Source of the DNA: Struthio camelus
Lineage: Eukaryota; Chordata; Aves; Struthioniformes; Struthionidae
Assembly: GCF_040807025.1 (NCBI RefSeq)
Contig: NC_090953.1
Span: 25,962,997 to 26,026,996, forward strand
Length of the DNA stretch: 64,000 nt
Direction: 5' to 3'
The translations under genes and the position numbers were made by a program. This document shows, piece after piece, positions 52,801 through 64,000 of this stretch (its first letter is position 1; every line of letters begins with the position of its first letter). The notes under the pieces were generated by a model. The model was not told where the DNA came from. It searched no databases and worked only from the letters and a program-made list of their open reading frames with translations.

Positions 52801-55800
52801 AAGACATGAACGTTTCTTGCTTCTTCATGCTGTCTCCTATAGTATTGTCATAAACCACTAAAGAAGTTTGGTTGTTCCATAGTGGCCTAAAGTGACCAAG
52901 GCTGAGAAGGCTTGATCCATCTGCCCGTACCAACATAGGCGTTTGATTTCTTACACAGAATTCCCCAAGGCTATGTCTACGCTGTGGCCACTTCTGAGGC
53001 TACATGCTGCAGTGTAGACATAACTAATGTTTATCTCAGCGTGATTAAACCATTAACTTGGGTACTGCTGGCTAGCTAGTACCTGGTTAGCTTTATGCTT
53101 CCGATTGCCCTCTAGGTGAGCTCAGGCACAGTCTAACGAACTGCTCCTGCCTGCTGCAGGTCTATGCTGAGAGGTTATTTCCTACAAACTGCCAAGGGCT
53201 GCTGCCACAAAATGGCAATGTGGCTGTTTAGCTATGGGCATGAACCATCCCTGGAGATGGTTCTCTGGGAGAATTAGCTGCCACTGGTAAGTAGCTCATC
53301 TGATGGGTGTCTCTGTAAGTCTTGGCACTTCCTTTTATTCTCTGAATTGGTTAATGTTGTAACATGCTCCTGCGAAGAGAACAAAAACTATAGATTCCTG
53401 TAAACCCTACTTTTTTAAAGCCAGGTGTTAGTTATTTGGTTGGCAAGCTGGAGAGCGGTGTATAAAGACTGGGGAGTTTTCAGCGTCTCCAAAAAGCTGA
53501 TACCTCTGAACTTGAAGTACAGAGTGCAACCAGCTCAGGCCGCCTGCTTACCAGCGGAGAAATGAGTTTGCGGCGGTCTGCGCTCCCGAGTGCCATTTAA
53601 CTGAACGTTTCCTGGGTGAAGTTGCCTGCTTTGTGCCCAAAGCTGCGGATGGTGCATGGAAGGCTCAGGTGCTGCTTCTTGGAAACCTACTTGTATAAAT
53701 GTCCTTACATTTATTCTCTGTGGTTAATGACCATTTCATTTTTACAGCCTTTGATTACCATTTACAATGCGGCTTGCTCATCCTGGCAGTCAGCCTGAGT
53801 AAGGCAGCTGTACCTTCTTTTAATAGGAACTCTGACCTGTGCAAAACGACTCATCATTAATGCATCTCTATAATGGTTTGTTTATTTCAGCTCCTTTCCA
53901 TGCTTTTCTGTCTAATGGTTTTGTATGCTGTTTTTTGCTTAGCTTATCAAGCAGCAGATTATCTCTCTCCAGTTTAGGAAGGTAAAACTACAATGCATTA
54001 AACTTCTCTGAGCAAGCACTGTGCTGAATCTGACTGCACGTGATTAATGCTTTGGTACTAATTAAAGAGAGCACTGAACTGAGGTAGCCTTATTCTGCAT
54101 GATTGGGTCTCTAACACTTGCTTGAACTGCAGACAGCGAAGTGTGTTTGTCATAAATCCTGTGTCAAGGTGCAAGAAATATTCATCTTTCTTAGCCAAAG
54201 GATGGGTGTACAGTTTGTTCAGCTATTTCTTGATATTAAAGTGAGACTTCCATACAGAGACTTGTTAAAAATTAGAACACGTGACTGCGCTAAGATGCTT
54301 TCAAAGAAGAAATTTTCTTCTTTCCCCACCATCCTGTGCTTTATCATGGAAGTTTTCCTTCATTTGGACTCTGCATTGAACCACACTTACGCAGTTGTAC
54401 TTTGCCTCTGGCAAAATAGCATATTTGGAAGTCAGTTGGCATTACTATTGGCTGCAATAGTGGTTAGAGGATTGACTGTGGAGGGAAAGACCTCTGCAGA
54501 ATGCTCCTATAGTTCTGGAATTGTTAACCAAAAGGTAAGGGAGAGAAAATGGTGATGAAGCTGACACTTCTCAAGTCTCCTTCTCCTGAAGACTACTTTT
54601 GTATGGAAATCCCTCTTTAATGTACAAAGGCTACTGAATTGCCAGCCTCCTCCTCCTAGGCTGGAGGGCTTTTTCTGCAACAAAGATGCAGTTTCAGGAA
54701 GGCTCAGAGGAACAGTAGCTGCCACCTTGTATTAGATTTCCTGAATGCTCTGAATTACTGATATGGAAAGCAATTTGAATTGGACAAGTCTTGTTGCTGC
54801 TGGAATAACTCAGCTGGGAACCATGCAGTGCTGCAGTCTCTAAAACCTGCCTGTGATTAATACAATGGTTTCTTTGAAAGATTAAATTGACCTTGCGAGG
54901 TTTTCTGCCAAGTGCACGGAGTATATTGGGCAAGCCTTGCCTGATTCATCTGCTGTGCCTGCAGAGTCCCCAGCTTTTGGTGACGTTGCTTTCCAGAGGC
55001 ATTCAGTAGCCTTTGCTGTATTTCACCCAACTCTGGGATTTGCACTGCATAGACTAGACTTATTCCTGGTATCAGTGGCATGGTACTGCGGTTAAACTTA
55101 GTTCTGAGTGTAACTATGTGTGTGCATCACTGTTTTTTTGGATAAGATGCTGATCATGCTACTCTCTTGCTGGGATATGAAATGTTAACTGAAGCTTGGG
55201 AAGTTCTAACTTCACTATGTGGGTCTAAAAGGCATTTACTGGTCTGGGGCTGGGAATCTGTATCGACTGGGCCATCAAAACCTCACCAGTAACTGCCTTG
55301 GCAGCGGATTGTATGCCTTGCTCTTTGGAAGTGAGAGGTTTTTTTCCTCCTAGGTTTGGAGTAGGGAAAGATTTCTTTGGTTAGAAACAGCTATTGGCTC
55401 CCACAGCCCTCTGCTGGCCCTGTGGTTGTGTGGGGAATTGCTTGGCAGGACCAGCCTCCTGGGGACTGTTGACTTCCACAGAAGGATGTCTAAGCTGTGC
55501 CATCTGCTTTTTACCTTCTGTCCCATGTGCGTGTTTGGATTAGATAGTGTTTATAACCCTTGCTCAGTAGATGAGGCGAGTTTGCAACAGCCCTAGCTGC
55601 TATCCCCTTTCCTTATCGTTACCTAACAAAAACAGCGCTGAGGAACTGGGCGAGGCTCACGCTGTGTCCTAGTTGTTTGTCACCCAGGGAATTCATCTCC
55701 CTGGATCTCTTGCAAACTGATGCTAACAGGAAGCCAGAGTGAAAATCATAGCACTGCATCCTTCAGGTAAGTCTTCTGGGTGGGTTGAAACAAGTAGCTG

Positions 55801-57395
55801 CTGTGCCTGGAGCGATCCTGGTGCCTTTCAGCCTGGTGTGCAGTTCAGTCCCTGCTGCAGTGCCTCTCAGGACACCTGACCTGGCTGGATTCATGCCGAG
55901 AATTGTCTTTTTTTTTGGTTTGTTTGCCCCTCCCCCCACCTCCCCCAACTAGTCTGCTTTCTGAGCAGGTACAGCATGAGTAGCAGCAGTGCCAGCATCC
56001 TGCCTGTGAGTTGGGGACTGCTTTGAGGCTGGGGTCCTCCTTGTAGAGCCCTCACTTTGTGCTAGGAGCCCTTTTGCTTGTAGTGGAGCTGTGTCAGGAG
56101 TGGTTTGGGGGCTTGTTCCATCTCTTGCATGTCTCTAGGAGCTGATCATTTGTTCAAGGAATATGTCTTTCACTGCTGATAATGGTGTAAGTAGAGCTGC
56201 CAGCTACTAGTTCTCTGGCAATTCTTGCTATGTCTTTGAAGGTCCTAGCACTTGAGACCTTGGGTTCATGTCCTAGTATAAACATGTAGCTTTTTAATTG
56301 CAGAGAGAAACCCAAGGGATTCACTTCCAAGGGCTCCAGAGCACTATCCAAATAAAGACCCAACTGAGAGAGAAATCCTTTTTTCTTTCTCAAATAAAGT
56401 CATGGTCTTCTAGGGCCTCTCTTGGTGACACTTTTCTGTTTATCAGGGTTGGCAGTGCTGCATGATACAGTGATTTAGTGCTATCCTTGAATAGTACTTA
56501 AATGACTGGGAAATCTAAGATCCATTTTATGAACTTCCTAGACGGTACTGGCTACTTGAATAGTTCTGGCTGATGTCCTGGCCTGAACTTCAGGGTCAGT
56601 GCATGAACTTGGGGTGCATGTGGCCTATAATACCTCCATGCAACAGTAAGCAGTGAACTGCTGTCAGCTTCACGTGTAGTTCCTGAGCTCAGAAAGGTGT
56701 AAGCCGGGCTCCAAGCATCCTTCAGTGAGCTGTCCCCAAAGGAGGGGACATTTTGAATTCAAAGCTTGTAAAGAAGGCTATGTGTTAAGGAGCCATATTT
56801 CGTTCACACTTGGCCTGAAATCCTAATACAAATTTTTCACAAATAAAATCCCAGTGAACAGAACAACACTTGAAGTGCAGTACTAGGAATGTGAAAGCGA
56901 ATCTGACTTTGTTAGTGCCTTGATTTAAGACTGCAAATTGATTAAAGAAATGCTCAAGTGTAATCTGGAATTAAATTGCTCTTGACAGTTATTTCTGATA
57001 GCATTATAGACAAAGGGGATGTCTCCCATGTGATGCTTTAAATTGACAGTGTCATTTTAGGAGTGAAAAAGCAGTTGAGTACCATAACACTACACCAGAC
57101 TTGTGAACAACCTAAGATTGGGATGGTGGGAGGGAAGAAGGGCATTTAAAACAAGAATGCTTGACCATGGGGAGCAGCCCAGACAGGTCTCTGAGACCAG
57201 ATAGAAAGGAAGGGGACCCTTTGATTTCTTTCTAGTTCCTTCATCTCTAAGAAATACTTCTTGAATCTTCCAGGAGCACCTTCTGCGCAATCATTTCTCA
57301 GCTGACGGAGGAAACCCAGCCACTATTTGAAACCACTATCCAATCCCGTTCTGTGTCCGAGGATTCTGATGCTAAATTCACGTGCATAGTGACAG
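43637..57395 (+). CDS. ALPK3: ALPK3 (alpha-kinase 3), first two coding exons, 3' incomplete in the window
   Basis: Coding exons 43637-43800 and 57274-57395 join in phase 2 and give residues 1-95 plus a split codon, with the next exon beyond the window. Exon 1 ends in RSYLLSIRPEN, close to human ALPK3 RSYLLSVRPE. Exon 2 reads STFCAIISQLTEETQPLFET, SRSVSEDSDAKFTCIVT, nearly identical to human ALPK3 at the start of its N-terminal I-set Ig domain. In mammals ALPK3 is a large, muscle-enriched alpha-kinase-family protein associated with the sarcomeric M-band, and its loss causes cardiomyopathy. The kinase domain lies far downstream and is not seen here. No continuation exon (YPEPEVTWYKDD-like) was found up to 64000, so intron 2 exceeds 6.6 kb. 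Confidence 0.92.
45943..46020 (+). repeat. Perfect 39-bp tandem duplication (2 copies)
   Basis: The unit starting GAGGAAAACGCCGAGCAGTG occupies 45943-45981 and is repeated without a mismatch at 45982-46020. It lies in ALPK3 intron 1. Confidence 0.97.
47624..47699 (+). repeat. 37/39-bp tandem duplication (2 copies)
   Basis: The unit starting TTTGCGGCCCACAATTTCAA occupies 47624-47660 and again 47661-47699. The copies differ by a 2-bp AT insertion in the second one. It lies in ALPK3 intron 1. Confidence 0.95.
51406..51457 (+). repeat. Perfect 26-bp tandem duplication (2 copies)
   Basis: The unit starting ACTGAACAGTGTTTAATTAC occupies 51406-51431 and 51432-51457, identical. It lies in ALPK3 intron 1. 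Confidence 0.97.
51588..51602. repeat. Poly(G) tract, 15 G
   Basis: A long G run followed by an A-rich stretch, in ALPK3 intron 1. Such runs are error-prone in sequencing. Confidence 0.9.
52101..52154 (+). repeat. Perfect 27-bp tandem duplication (2 copies)
   Basis: The unit starting TTGGTGCTCAAAGGCATGCC occupies 52101-52127 and 52128-52154, identical. It lies in ALPK3 intron 1. Confidence 0.97.
57274..57395 (+). CDS. ALPK3: ALPK3 coding exon 2, start of N-terminal Ig domain (residues 55-96)
   Basis: The 122-nt exon has acceptor GAATCTTCCAG and donor GTGACAG|GTAACT, phase 2 in and 1 out. It carries the highly conserved QLTEETQPLFET block and the first Ig cysteine (FTCIVTG, Cys92). Human ALPK3 has about a dozen extra residues between RPE and RSTFC, so a small intermediate exon in intron 1 is possible. 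A direct join is nevertheless in frame. Confidence 0.95.
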
Positions 57396-60300
57396 GTAAC
57401 TGTCTTCAGTGAATAACCTGGTCCTGCCTCACTTGCTGGACTTGCACTAATAAAACTCTAGAGCAAGGGATAACAAGACAACACACAATTCCACTGTTGG
57501 CAGACTGCCAAGCAAAGGTTCAGCAATTGCATGATGATCTCATCTTTAATTTAAAGGAGGGGGGAGAAACACCTGCAAGTAAGGAAGCAGAGGTATAACC
57601 TAATATCTCCAAAAAAAAAAAAAAAAAAAAAAGGAAAATGCTAATCACTACTTGGGCTTGTAACAATTTATTGTCCTCCTCTAATCTCCTCTCCTTCTCT
57701 AATCATGGACTCCAAAACTTGGGAATGTGCAGTTTCAAAGACTAAAGCTATCATATTGGAGCCATCTTTGGCTCTCATTGACTGTTAGTGGCTAGAGTGC
57801 AGCTGGGGTTGCATCAGTGATAGATCCGAATATTTGAACATCTGAAATAAAAGCCAGTTTCCGCCCAGTGTGCTAAAATCTAACCTTGAGCAGGAAGAGG
57901 TCTGGCCGACAAGAGGGGGAAGGGGGAGGCTGAAGAAGGGGGTTCGTACTAAGCCATAGTAATGATGTGGCATGGCAGCGTTGATGTGAAGGCAAGCAAC
58001 TCCTTTGCCCATGAGCTTTTATTTTTTTAAGTATAAAGACTCTAAAGCCTCTTTTTTGTAGTATCTATCCGTTTAAGACACTGTGGGTCCTTCCTGATGT
58101 TGCACAGGATATCTGTTCCAGCAGGCTACTATGTGAGAGATGTTAGGTAAGTTTTGGAAGGAGGATGACAGCTCCAGTGAAATTCTTTACCACAAGTACA
58201 AAGCCTTTCCTATGATTCGGGAAATCTAGTATGCCATTGGAAATATGCCGTAAATGAGTTACGCACTAACAACATCAGACTGAAGCCCTTCTGCGGGAGC
58301 TGCCAAGTTTGAATTCTTGGCTCTTCCCATATAGGCTCACTTGTCAGAGGTCTGCCTTTCTGATCTTGTAGGGGTGCCACTGGTGTTTTGAGTTCACTGA
58401 CTGCTTAACTTCAACAGACCGCTTCCTGATTCCTAGAGCGAAAGGGAACGGCTAGGGAGATGCTGCCAAGCCATGTTGTTCATTAAAAGGGCTCAGTCAA
58501 TTAAAGTTATTTAAATGGAAAAGCATTTTACATGCTACACGGTAGCATGGAACTCACGAGCACTGTGTATTATGCAAGCCAAGAGTCTCGGAGGTCAAAA
58601 AAAGACTGATGTTTAAATATGTTAGAAAATCCTGGGCAATAGCAGGCACAGTTCTGTCTCCCCTTGCCTGAAAGTGTAGAAGTGGCACAAACCCAGAGCT
58701 TCCCTCAAAGCCATGTGATGGCACTGCTCTCTATTCCAGGATTTATTGCCCCTTTTAAAGCACCTGGTCCTGGTTTCTCACACTGGCCTAAGTCTTTGCG
58801 AACTGCCCCTTGGGGTTGACAGTTTGTTCTAACAAACGCCATCTCTTTCAAAGTCCAAATGATACCATCAGGTCTGTGTGGGCTGTGTCAGCGCAAGAGG
58901 CCCATGCGTGCAGATGAGCTCTAGTTCACTGTTAGACTGAAAGGTGGCTGATGAGGAAGGAAGTGCCTTGCACAGTCAACTCTAAAATGCTGTGTTTGCT
59001 CTTAAGATGAGATGGGAGAGATACTTCGGTATCAAATACAAGGCATTCTTGGTAGTAGGAAGTAAAAGCCATTTATGTGTCCTCACCAGTACCTCTCCCT
59101 GGAAAAGATGGATAAGCTCTTCACTGTACGTTGTACAGGAGACATGCTGCCAAGGAATAACCACCTCTGCTTGTACCAAATTAGGAGTTGATGCTTCAGA
59201 GATGGATATGGTCCTTGTCTGGTCTGTTGCCTTTCCTGCAGTCCACCCCTTGCTCTTGGCAGGCAGGAGGTTCTTTTGCAGCTTTGTGTGATCTGCTGGT
59301 GCTGAGTGGGCACACTGTGATTTCTTACTCTATCAAGCGCAAAACTTGACCTGATACTGGTCTCACCTTTTAAGGTGAAGGAAAAAGTCAGATGAATGTT
59401 TTCAGCCTGTTGCAATATTTTATGCTAGTAAACTGAACTAGAGGAAGTTCTTATGTGCTTTAAATAGACCCACAGAACTGGAATTCTGATGGAAATATCC
59501 TTAAAACCTGTGCCCTGTGATCAGTTTGAGAATCTCTTGCATGTGGTCTTGTGGACTCTCCTAGGAGCTTGGGATTTCTTTGGGAGAGAGGGTCATGAGG
59601 TGGAAAGTTTGCTCCAGCTGCAAAATCTAATTGGTAGTTCAGCTATCCCCCTCTGCCATGATTTTTACATTCAACTGGGAGATATTACAGGGAGGAAGGA
59701 AGTACATCCCTAGGCAGTGACCAGTGGGGAACCAGCATGTGTCTCAGTGTTGTGGCTTGGGTCCAAGGACGCTTTGGTTCATAGACTTACAGGAGGCAAA
59801 GGGTAGACTATCAGCTGCTGCAGTTGTGACTCCCAAGCCCCAAATACACATACATGACCTACAAGAACATTTTAATGTGTTCTGCTTCTTGATCGATAAT
59901 GACAGTTACATGCAGTCCCACCTCTGAATTAGTACCTTGCTGGTTGCCTCCTAGGAAGGCAGCAAGATGCAAAGGTTTGAAGAGCCAGCCTCCAGAATGT
60001 GTGCTGGGTACTGCAGACAAAAAATGTCTGTGAGGCAGACTCCCTAAGCTCTTGGGGTGGTCACAGAAGCCCTCCTTTCCTCCTGTTGTCTAGGTCTCCA
60101 GCACTCTCTGCTTGCTACTGGGGTCTCTGCTACGTCTGATTTGAATATTTCTGGTCAAATCCTGCATCACTTATGGCACTTCTTCTTTTGGACAAATTCC
60201 TTCAGCCTGGAGGAGGAGGGCTGGGGGTAAAGCGAGTAGCCTGTGAAAGCAGGTGAAAGCTTGAATGTCTGAAAAAATGCATGTGATGGGCCAATGTGGG

Positions 60301-63300
60301 GGTTGGAAATGGGGAAGGGGGAGTTCAAGAGGAGAGAGCTGGCTGGTGGGAGCCTAGGGTGCCTGGGCTTAGGGTGAGTGAGAGGAAGGGGAGTGAGTAT
60401 CACCCGCAGGCCCGGGGCATGGAGAATTAGACTGTTCTTGGTGAATCCTAGTCCTCCCGTCCATGTTACTGGAAGTTTCCTTGTCTGTGGTAGGGGCAAT
60501 GGGGACTTCAATCCTGGAAGCCAAAAAGGAACAGATCTTACTGTGACTCTTTCTCCTCAACCTGCCTTCAGCCTCTGCTCCACATGGCTTATGTAGAGCA
60601 GAAACGGAAAACCAAGGAAATCTGTGTGATTGTTTCTAAACTTCTTCCATTTTCCTAAGTTTCAAAAGCTCAACTCCTACCTCCTGCCTGATAAAATCAA
60701 AAAAGTTGCTTTAAACAGTTTCTGTGGGCGATTTTGGGTGGCTTTTGCAAGATTTATTTTCCCTAAGGTCGCAAAAACTTTGAAGGCTTCTCAAACTTTA
60801 ACAGCTTGAGGAGAAAGATATTTGATCTAAACTCAGCAATTTCTCCAGGAAAAAATCCCTGCTCAGAAAAATCTCCCCGGCCCTGCAGTGCAGCAGAGGA
60901 CAGTGCCTGGCTCTCAGGCTGGAGTAATGTCTCTGGAAGACATACTTCCCAAAAGCTTTTGCTGGACCTGAAGACACATAGGGAACGTGGCCGGAGCCTG
61001 CCCTCCTCCCTAGGAATGCAAGGCACCGCTCTGTCTGTAAACGTGGGGCACTTGCTGGTGAATGTAGACCAGCTGCCGGCAAATCCCCTTCTGCACCAGC
61101 TGCACAGGGGGTCTGCGGGAGTGACAGATTTCAGAAGGGCGAGCGCCCAATTTATGAATGGCCGCTGTGCTTGTAACGTGCTTCTGTTACATCCAGGCGT
61201 CCAGCGTCTTGTAGCAGGGCAGTGCCTGGAGACTGTGCCCTAAGCTCAGCTGCCTGGTCCCACTGACTTACTTGAAAGCGGCCGATCACGTCAGCCGTTA
61301 AGCTGGGGATGTTCCAGCTGCTAGCTGGGCCTGGCGGCGCTGTGTAGATCCAGGGGTTTAAGTCTGCCCCCAAACTGGAGGAATTTATTAGCGAGGCGGC
61401 CTGCAGATGGATGCCTGACCCTGCAATGCGAGCAGCGGCTCCCCTCCCCGCTGGGGTGCAGGGCATGCCAGGGAGCGCAGCGACAAGTCTCGTCTGTGCA
61501 GAGGCATCTCTCCGGCCCCTGCTTGGCTCCAGTTACAGCGCCTGGGGAGGGGCAGCTGGCGTTGGAAGGGACAGGAACGCTGCCGGGCAACTGCTGTTTC
61601 TAAACTCTGACCAGGCTGTGCGCCGGGAGGGGGAAAGCCTTTCCCTGTCCCTCTTTGTGCAGGTTTCCAGCTGGTGCTTGCCTAGAGCTGCCTTTTGCTG
61701 CAAGCTGGAACTTGCAGCAGGGGCTAGTTCCTGAGCTGGTGCAGCATTAGCCCATGGTAGGAGGCAGGTAGCCTCATGGGCACAAGTGCAACAAGCAATA
61801 GAGAGTTTAAGCTTAACAGCAGGAAAAGCCTTTCATCGAGGCACTGCACAGTTACAGAAATTACAGTTCTCTCTGGCAGATGTCAGCTAGGAATGGCAAT
61901 CAGCTGCAGAGGCCATGGGGGGACATCACAGGGCTTCTTGGAAATGATACGCTTGCAGTTCCTAGAATGAATTGCAGTGATGGCTGTTCAGAGGATATTA
62001 GGTAAATCTGCCTACCAGTTAGCTGTGTTAATGACCATGGAGGCCTCCTAAAGGTCACGTGCGCAGAGCAGCGCTTGGGAAGGGCAGGATTGCTCTGGAT
62101 GAAAACGCGAGGTGCGCATGGAAATTGTTTTGTTCCTAGTCCCTAGAACAGAAAAAAAGAGCCAGAGGCTCATTCAGCCTAGAGTCGTGCTGCCAAGTAT
62201 AGTCAGTAGGTAATGTGTAAGGAAAACATAAGCAACAGGATCAATCCACAGTGATCCTTTCTCTGGGATACTCTCATGGCTTTCTCCAGTTAGCAATTTA
62301 GGACTCATTCGCTTCAGCCACAAGCGTCTGGGGGTTTTGCACTTGTTCTAAAACTACAAGGAAGACCAGCGCTGTTTGTGGAGCAGCCTCACTGCTATCT
62401 AGACCAGAGCTGCCGATGGCAGCAGTGAAGAAGTGAATGAGAGGTCCAAGGGTGGAGAAGGTGTATGTCAGAGGCAATGCAGAGTAAGGGACCTCGGTGA
62501 GGAAAGGTAGAGCCAAATCTAGAACCTTGTCTGGCCTATGGGGATGACTATCCTCCATGCCTGAGAGAAGAGCAGGATAGGAAGAGTTATCTGAGCCTAT
62601 GTCCCCAGCCCTGTCTGGTTAACGGCAGGATAAGTGCAAGCACGTAAGGAGGCAGGGACCAGAAGAGCAGACAGGAGGGAAAAGCAGATGACACATGAGG
62701 AGGGGGTTTGGTATGTGGTGCTTTTGCTCTTTCTGGTCAAAGGCATTTTGAATCAGGGCTAATTCTTACTGATGAGTCTTTGCTCCCTGTCCTCTCACTC
62801 CTGCTACTACAAGGCCTTCTTCATGGGAATAGCTGTAAGCTGGACTTGGGCATTGCTGCAGGTTGTCAGTGTCTCCTCCTGGTGCAAGTAGGAGACTCTT
62901 TGCTATGGAAATTAAAAGGGTCCCAGCCAACCTTGAAATCTGTGGATGGGCAACTAGGAAATACCCAGATTAGTTAGTGTCCTGTCCCTGCCCTCTCTGA
63001 ACTTCTGAGCCATTGAGTCTGGACATTTTGGATACTCCTGGATAGCCATTACTGGATCATTTCCAGCACAGCCCATGAGATCCAGCCACCATTCTCACTG
63101 TCTTCAGGAATGCTGGGGCTAGCAGGGAGACTTTGAATGCTGGAGGTGCCAGCCTCCTTTATTCAACAGCACATAAAATCAGTAGGGACATGTGCAGGAA
63201 ATAAGCTTCAGGTTCCTACCATGGGCTTTGAGCAACTGCTGAACACTTTTATTTAAGCTGGGGGATGACATGATCGTTGAAACTTGTATCCCATGCCCTT

Positions 63301-64000
63301 AGGGTCAGCTTATCTATGCCGGGAGCCCTATCTGAAATACAGGAATGAGCAGTGGGCTGCTTGCTCAAGCAGTTTCCAACTGAAAAACAGGCAAGTTTAT
63401 TCCAAGATAGAGCTGCTGTCAATGAGAGGTGAGGACTGTGGCTAGCTCTGGTCAGTTGTGGGGCATCCCGGTGATCCACCACTGCCTACCATGGAGGGGG
63501 GGCGATGTGGCTGTGTGCCTGGCTTGCTGGCCAATCAGTCACACACGTCATGATGTCATTCTACTGAAAAGGCAGGTGACATCTGTTGTCAAGTGACATT
63601 TGTAGGACACCAAGCTGGCTGTGATGCAATCAAGGTTGTTTCTGTTCAATGGAAACTTTTGGATCAGTTTACAGAGAGACACTTAGTGAAATGCTGTTAG
63701 CTCCATGGAGGGGTGAAAGCCTGTTTTCTAACCTTAGGCTTAATCTCATCAAAACATGCCTCTTCATATAAAAGTGACAGCATGCTCACCTTCTGCTTCC
63801 AGCCAGTGTTACAGGAGACGATCGTGTGATCCACTGTCCTCTGTTCAGGAATGAAGTGCTGAGATTTTTTCCTCAAAAATAGCCCTATTCCTAGTAGTGA
63901 TAGAAGATTTGGATAAGCGCATCTTGTTTCTACTCACAGTACCTTTTTGCTGTGTGATTTAAAGAATGGAATGAGCCCAGAATAGCATATATCCTATTCT
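57396..64000. other. ALPK3 intron 2, partial
   Basis: It contains a 22-bp poly(A) near its start. No exon continuing the N-terminal Ig domain (second cysteine, YxC motif) was recognised before the window end. No repeats of note. Confidence 0.6.
57611..57632. repeat. Poly(A) tract, 22 A
   Basis: An A run shortly after ALPK3 exon 2. Confidence 0.95.

Larger units (their letters stand above)
43801..57273. other. ALPK3 intron 1, 13.5 kb
   Basis: It contains four two-copy tandem duplications and a G15 run. No recognisable young interspersed element was found, in contrast to the paracaspase introns. A small phase 2-2 exon was searched for by eye and not found. Confidence 0.65.

Noticed and set aside
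54118..54555. 145-codon plus-strand ORF in ALPK3 intron 1
   Set aside because: No family signature, ordinary intron composition, no splice context.
55729..55769. Possible ALPK3 intermediate exon with a good branch point (TGCTAAC) and donor TTCAG|GTAAGT
   Set aside because: The two possible acceptors give either an in-frame stop or an outgoing phase that does not match exon 2.
55971..56008. Possible ALPK3 intermediate exon (SSSSASILP-like)
   Set aside because: The outgoing phase is 0, while exon 2 needs phase 2.
1..64000. CRISPR arrays, bacterial operons, rRNA or tRNA genes
   Set aside because: The window is vertebrate intronic and intergenic DNA; no direct-repeat/spacer array, tRNA cloverleaf or rRNA core was recognised. 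No systematic scan could be run.

Overview
The window is vertebrate nuclear DNA, most probably from a bird. It has long GT-AG introns, two CpG-island promoters, and CR1 retrotransposon copies ending in the avian-type 8-bp 3' repeats. Two protein genes can be read. They lie head to head about 6.9 kb apart (ATG to ATG) and point outward.

Left two thirds, minus strand (about 3.2 to 37.2 kb): a complete MALT1-like paracaspase gene, assembled by hand from 14 coding exons. Every junction is GT-AG and every phase agrees. The exons sum to 1956 nt, or 651 residues plus stop. The order is a 12-residue N-terminus, Ig1, Ig2, a 27-nt microexon, the caspase-like protease, an Ig3-like region and a Ser/Pro-rich tail. 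The catalytic His275 and Cys324 and the acidic S1-pocket residues Asp225, Asp322 and Glu360 sit at the same relative spacing as in human MALT1. No death domain is visible. The ALPK3 neighbour shows it is not the MALT1 locus itself but one of the other vertebrate paracaspases (PCASP2 or PCASP3), which mammals have lost. Its introns hold CR1 copies, including a 2.1-kb one with a decayed reverse transcriptase in intron 8.

Middle (36.5 to 43.6 kb): the paracaspase CpG island, with a perfect ISRE-like site, an ETS site and a candidate 5' noncoding exon. Beyond it lie a C-rich 24-bp-period minisatellite, a CR1 fragment at 39.2 kb, and a 62-63 bp minisatellite that runs into the second CpG island.

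Right third, plus strand (43.6 kb to the window end): the first two coding exons of ALPK3, an alpha-kinase-family muscle and heart gene. A TATA box lies in its CpG island and intron 1 is 13.5 kb. The rest of the gene is outside the window. Intron 1 carries four recent-looking two-copy tandem duplications of 26-39 bp.

The divergent paracaspase/alpha-kinase pair mirrors the MALT1/ALPK2 pair on human chromosome 18, so this looks like the sister block of that paralogon, retaining the paracaspase that mammals lost. All exon calls are manual; no alignment or splice-scoring program was run.
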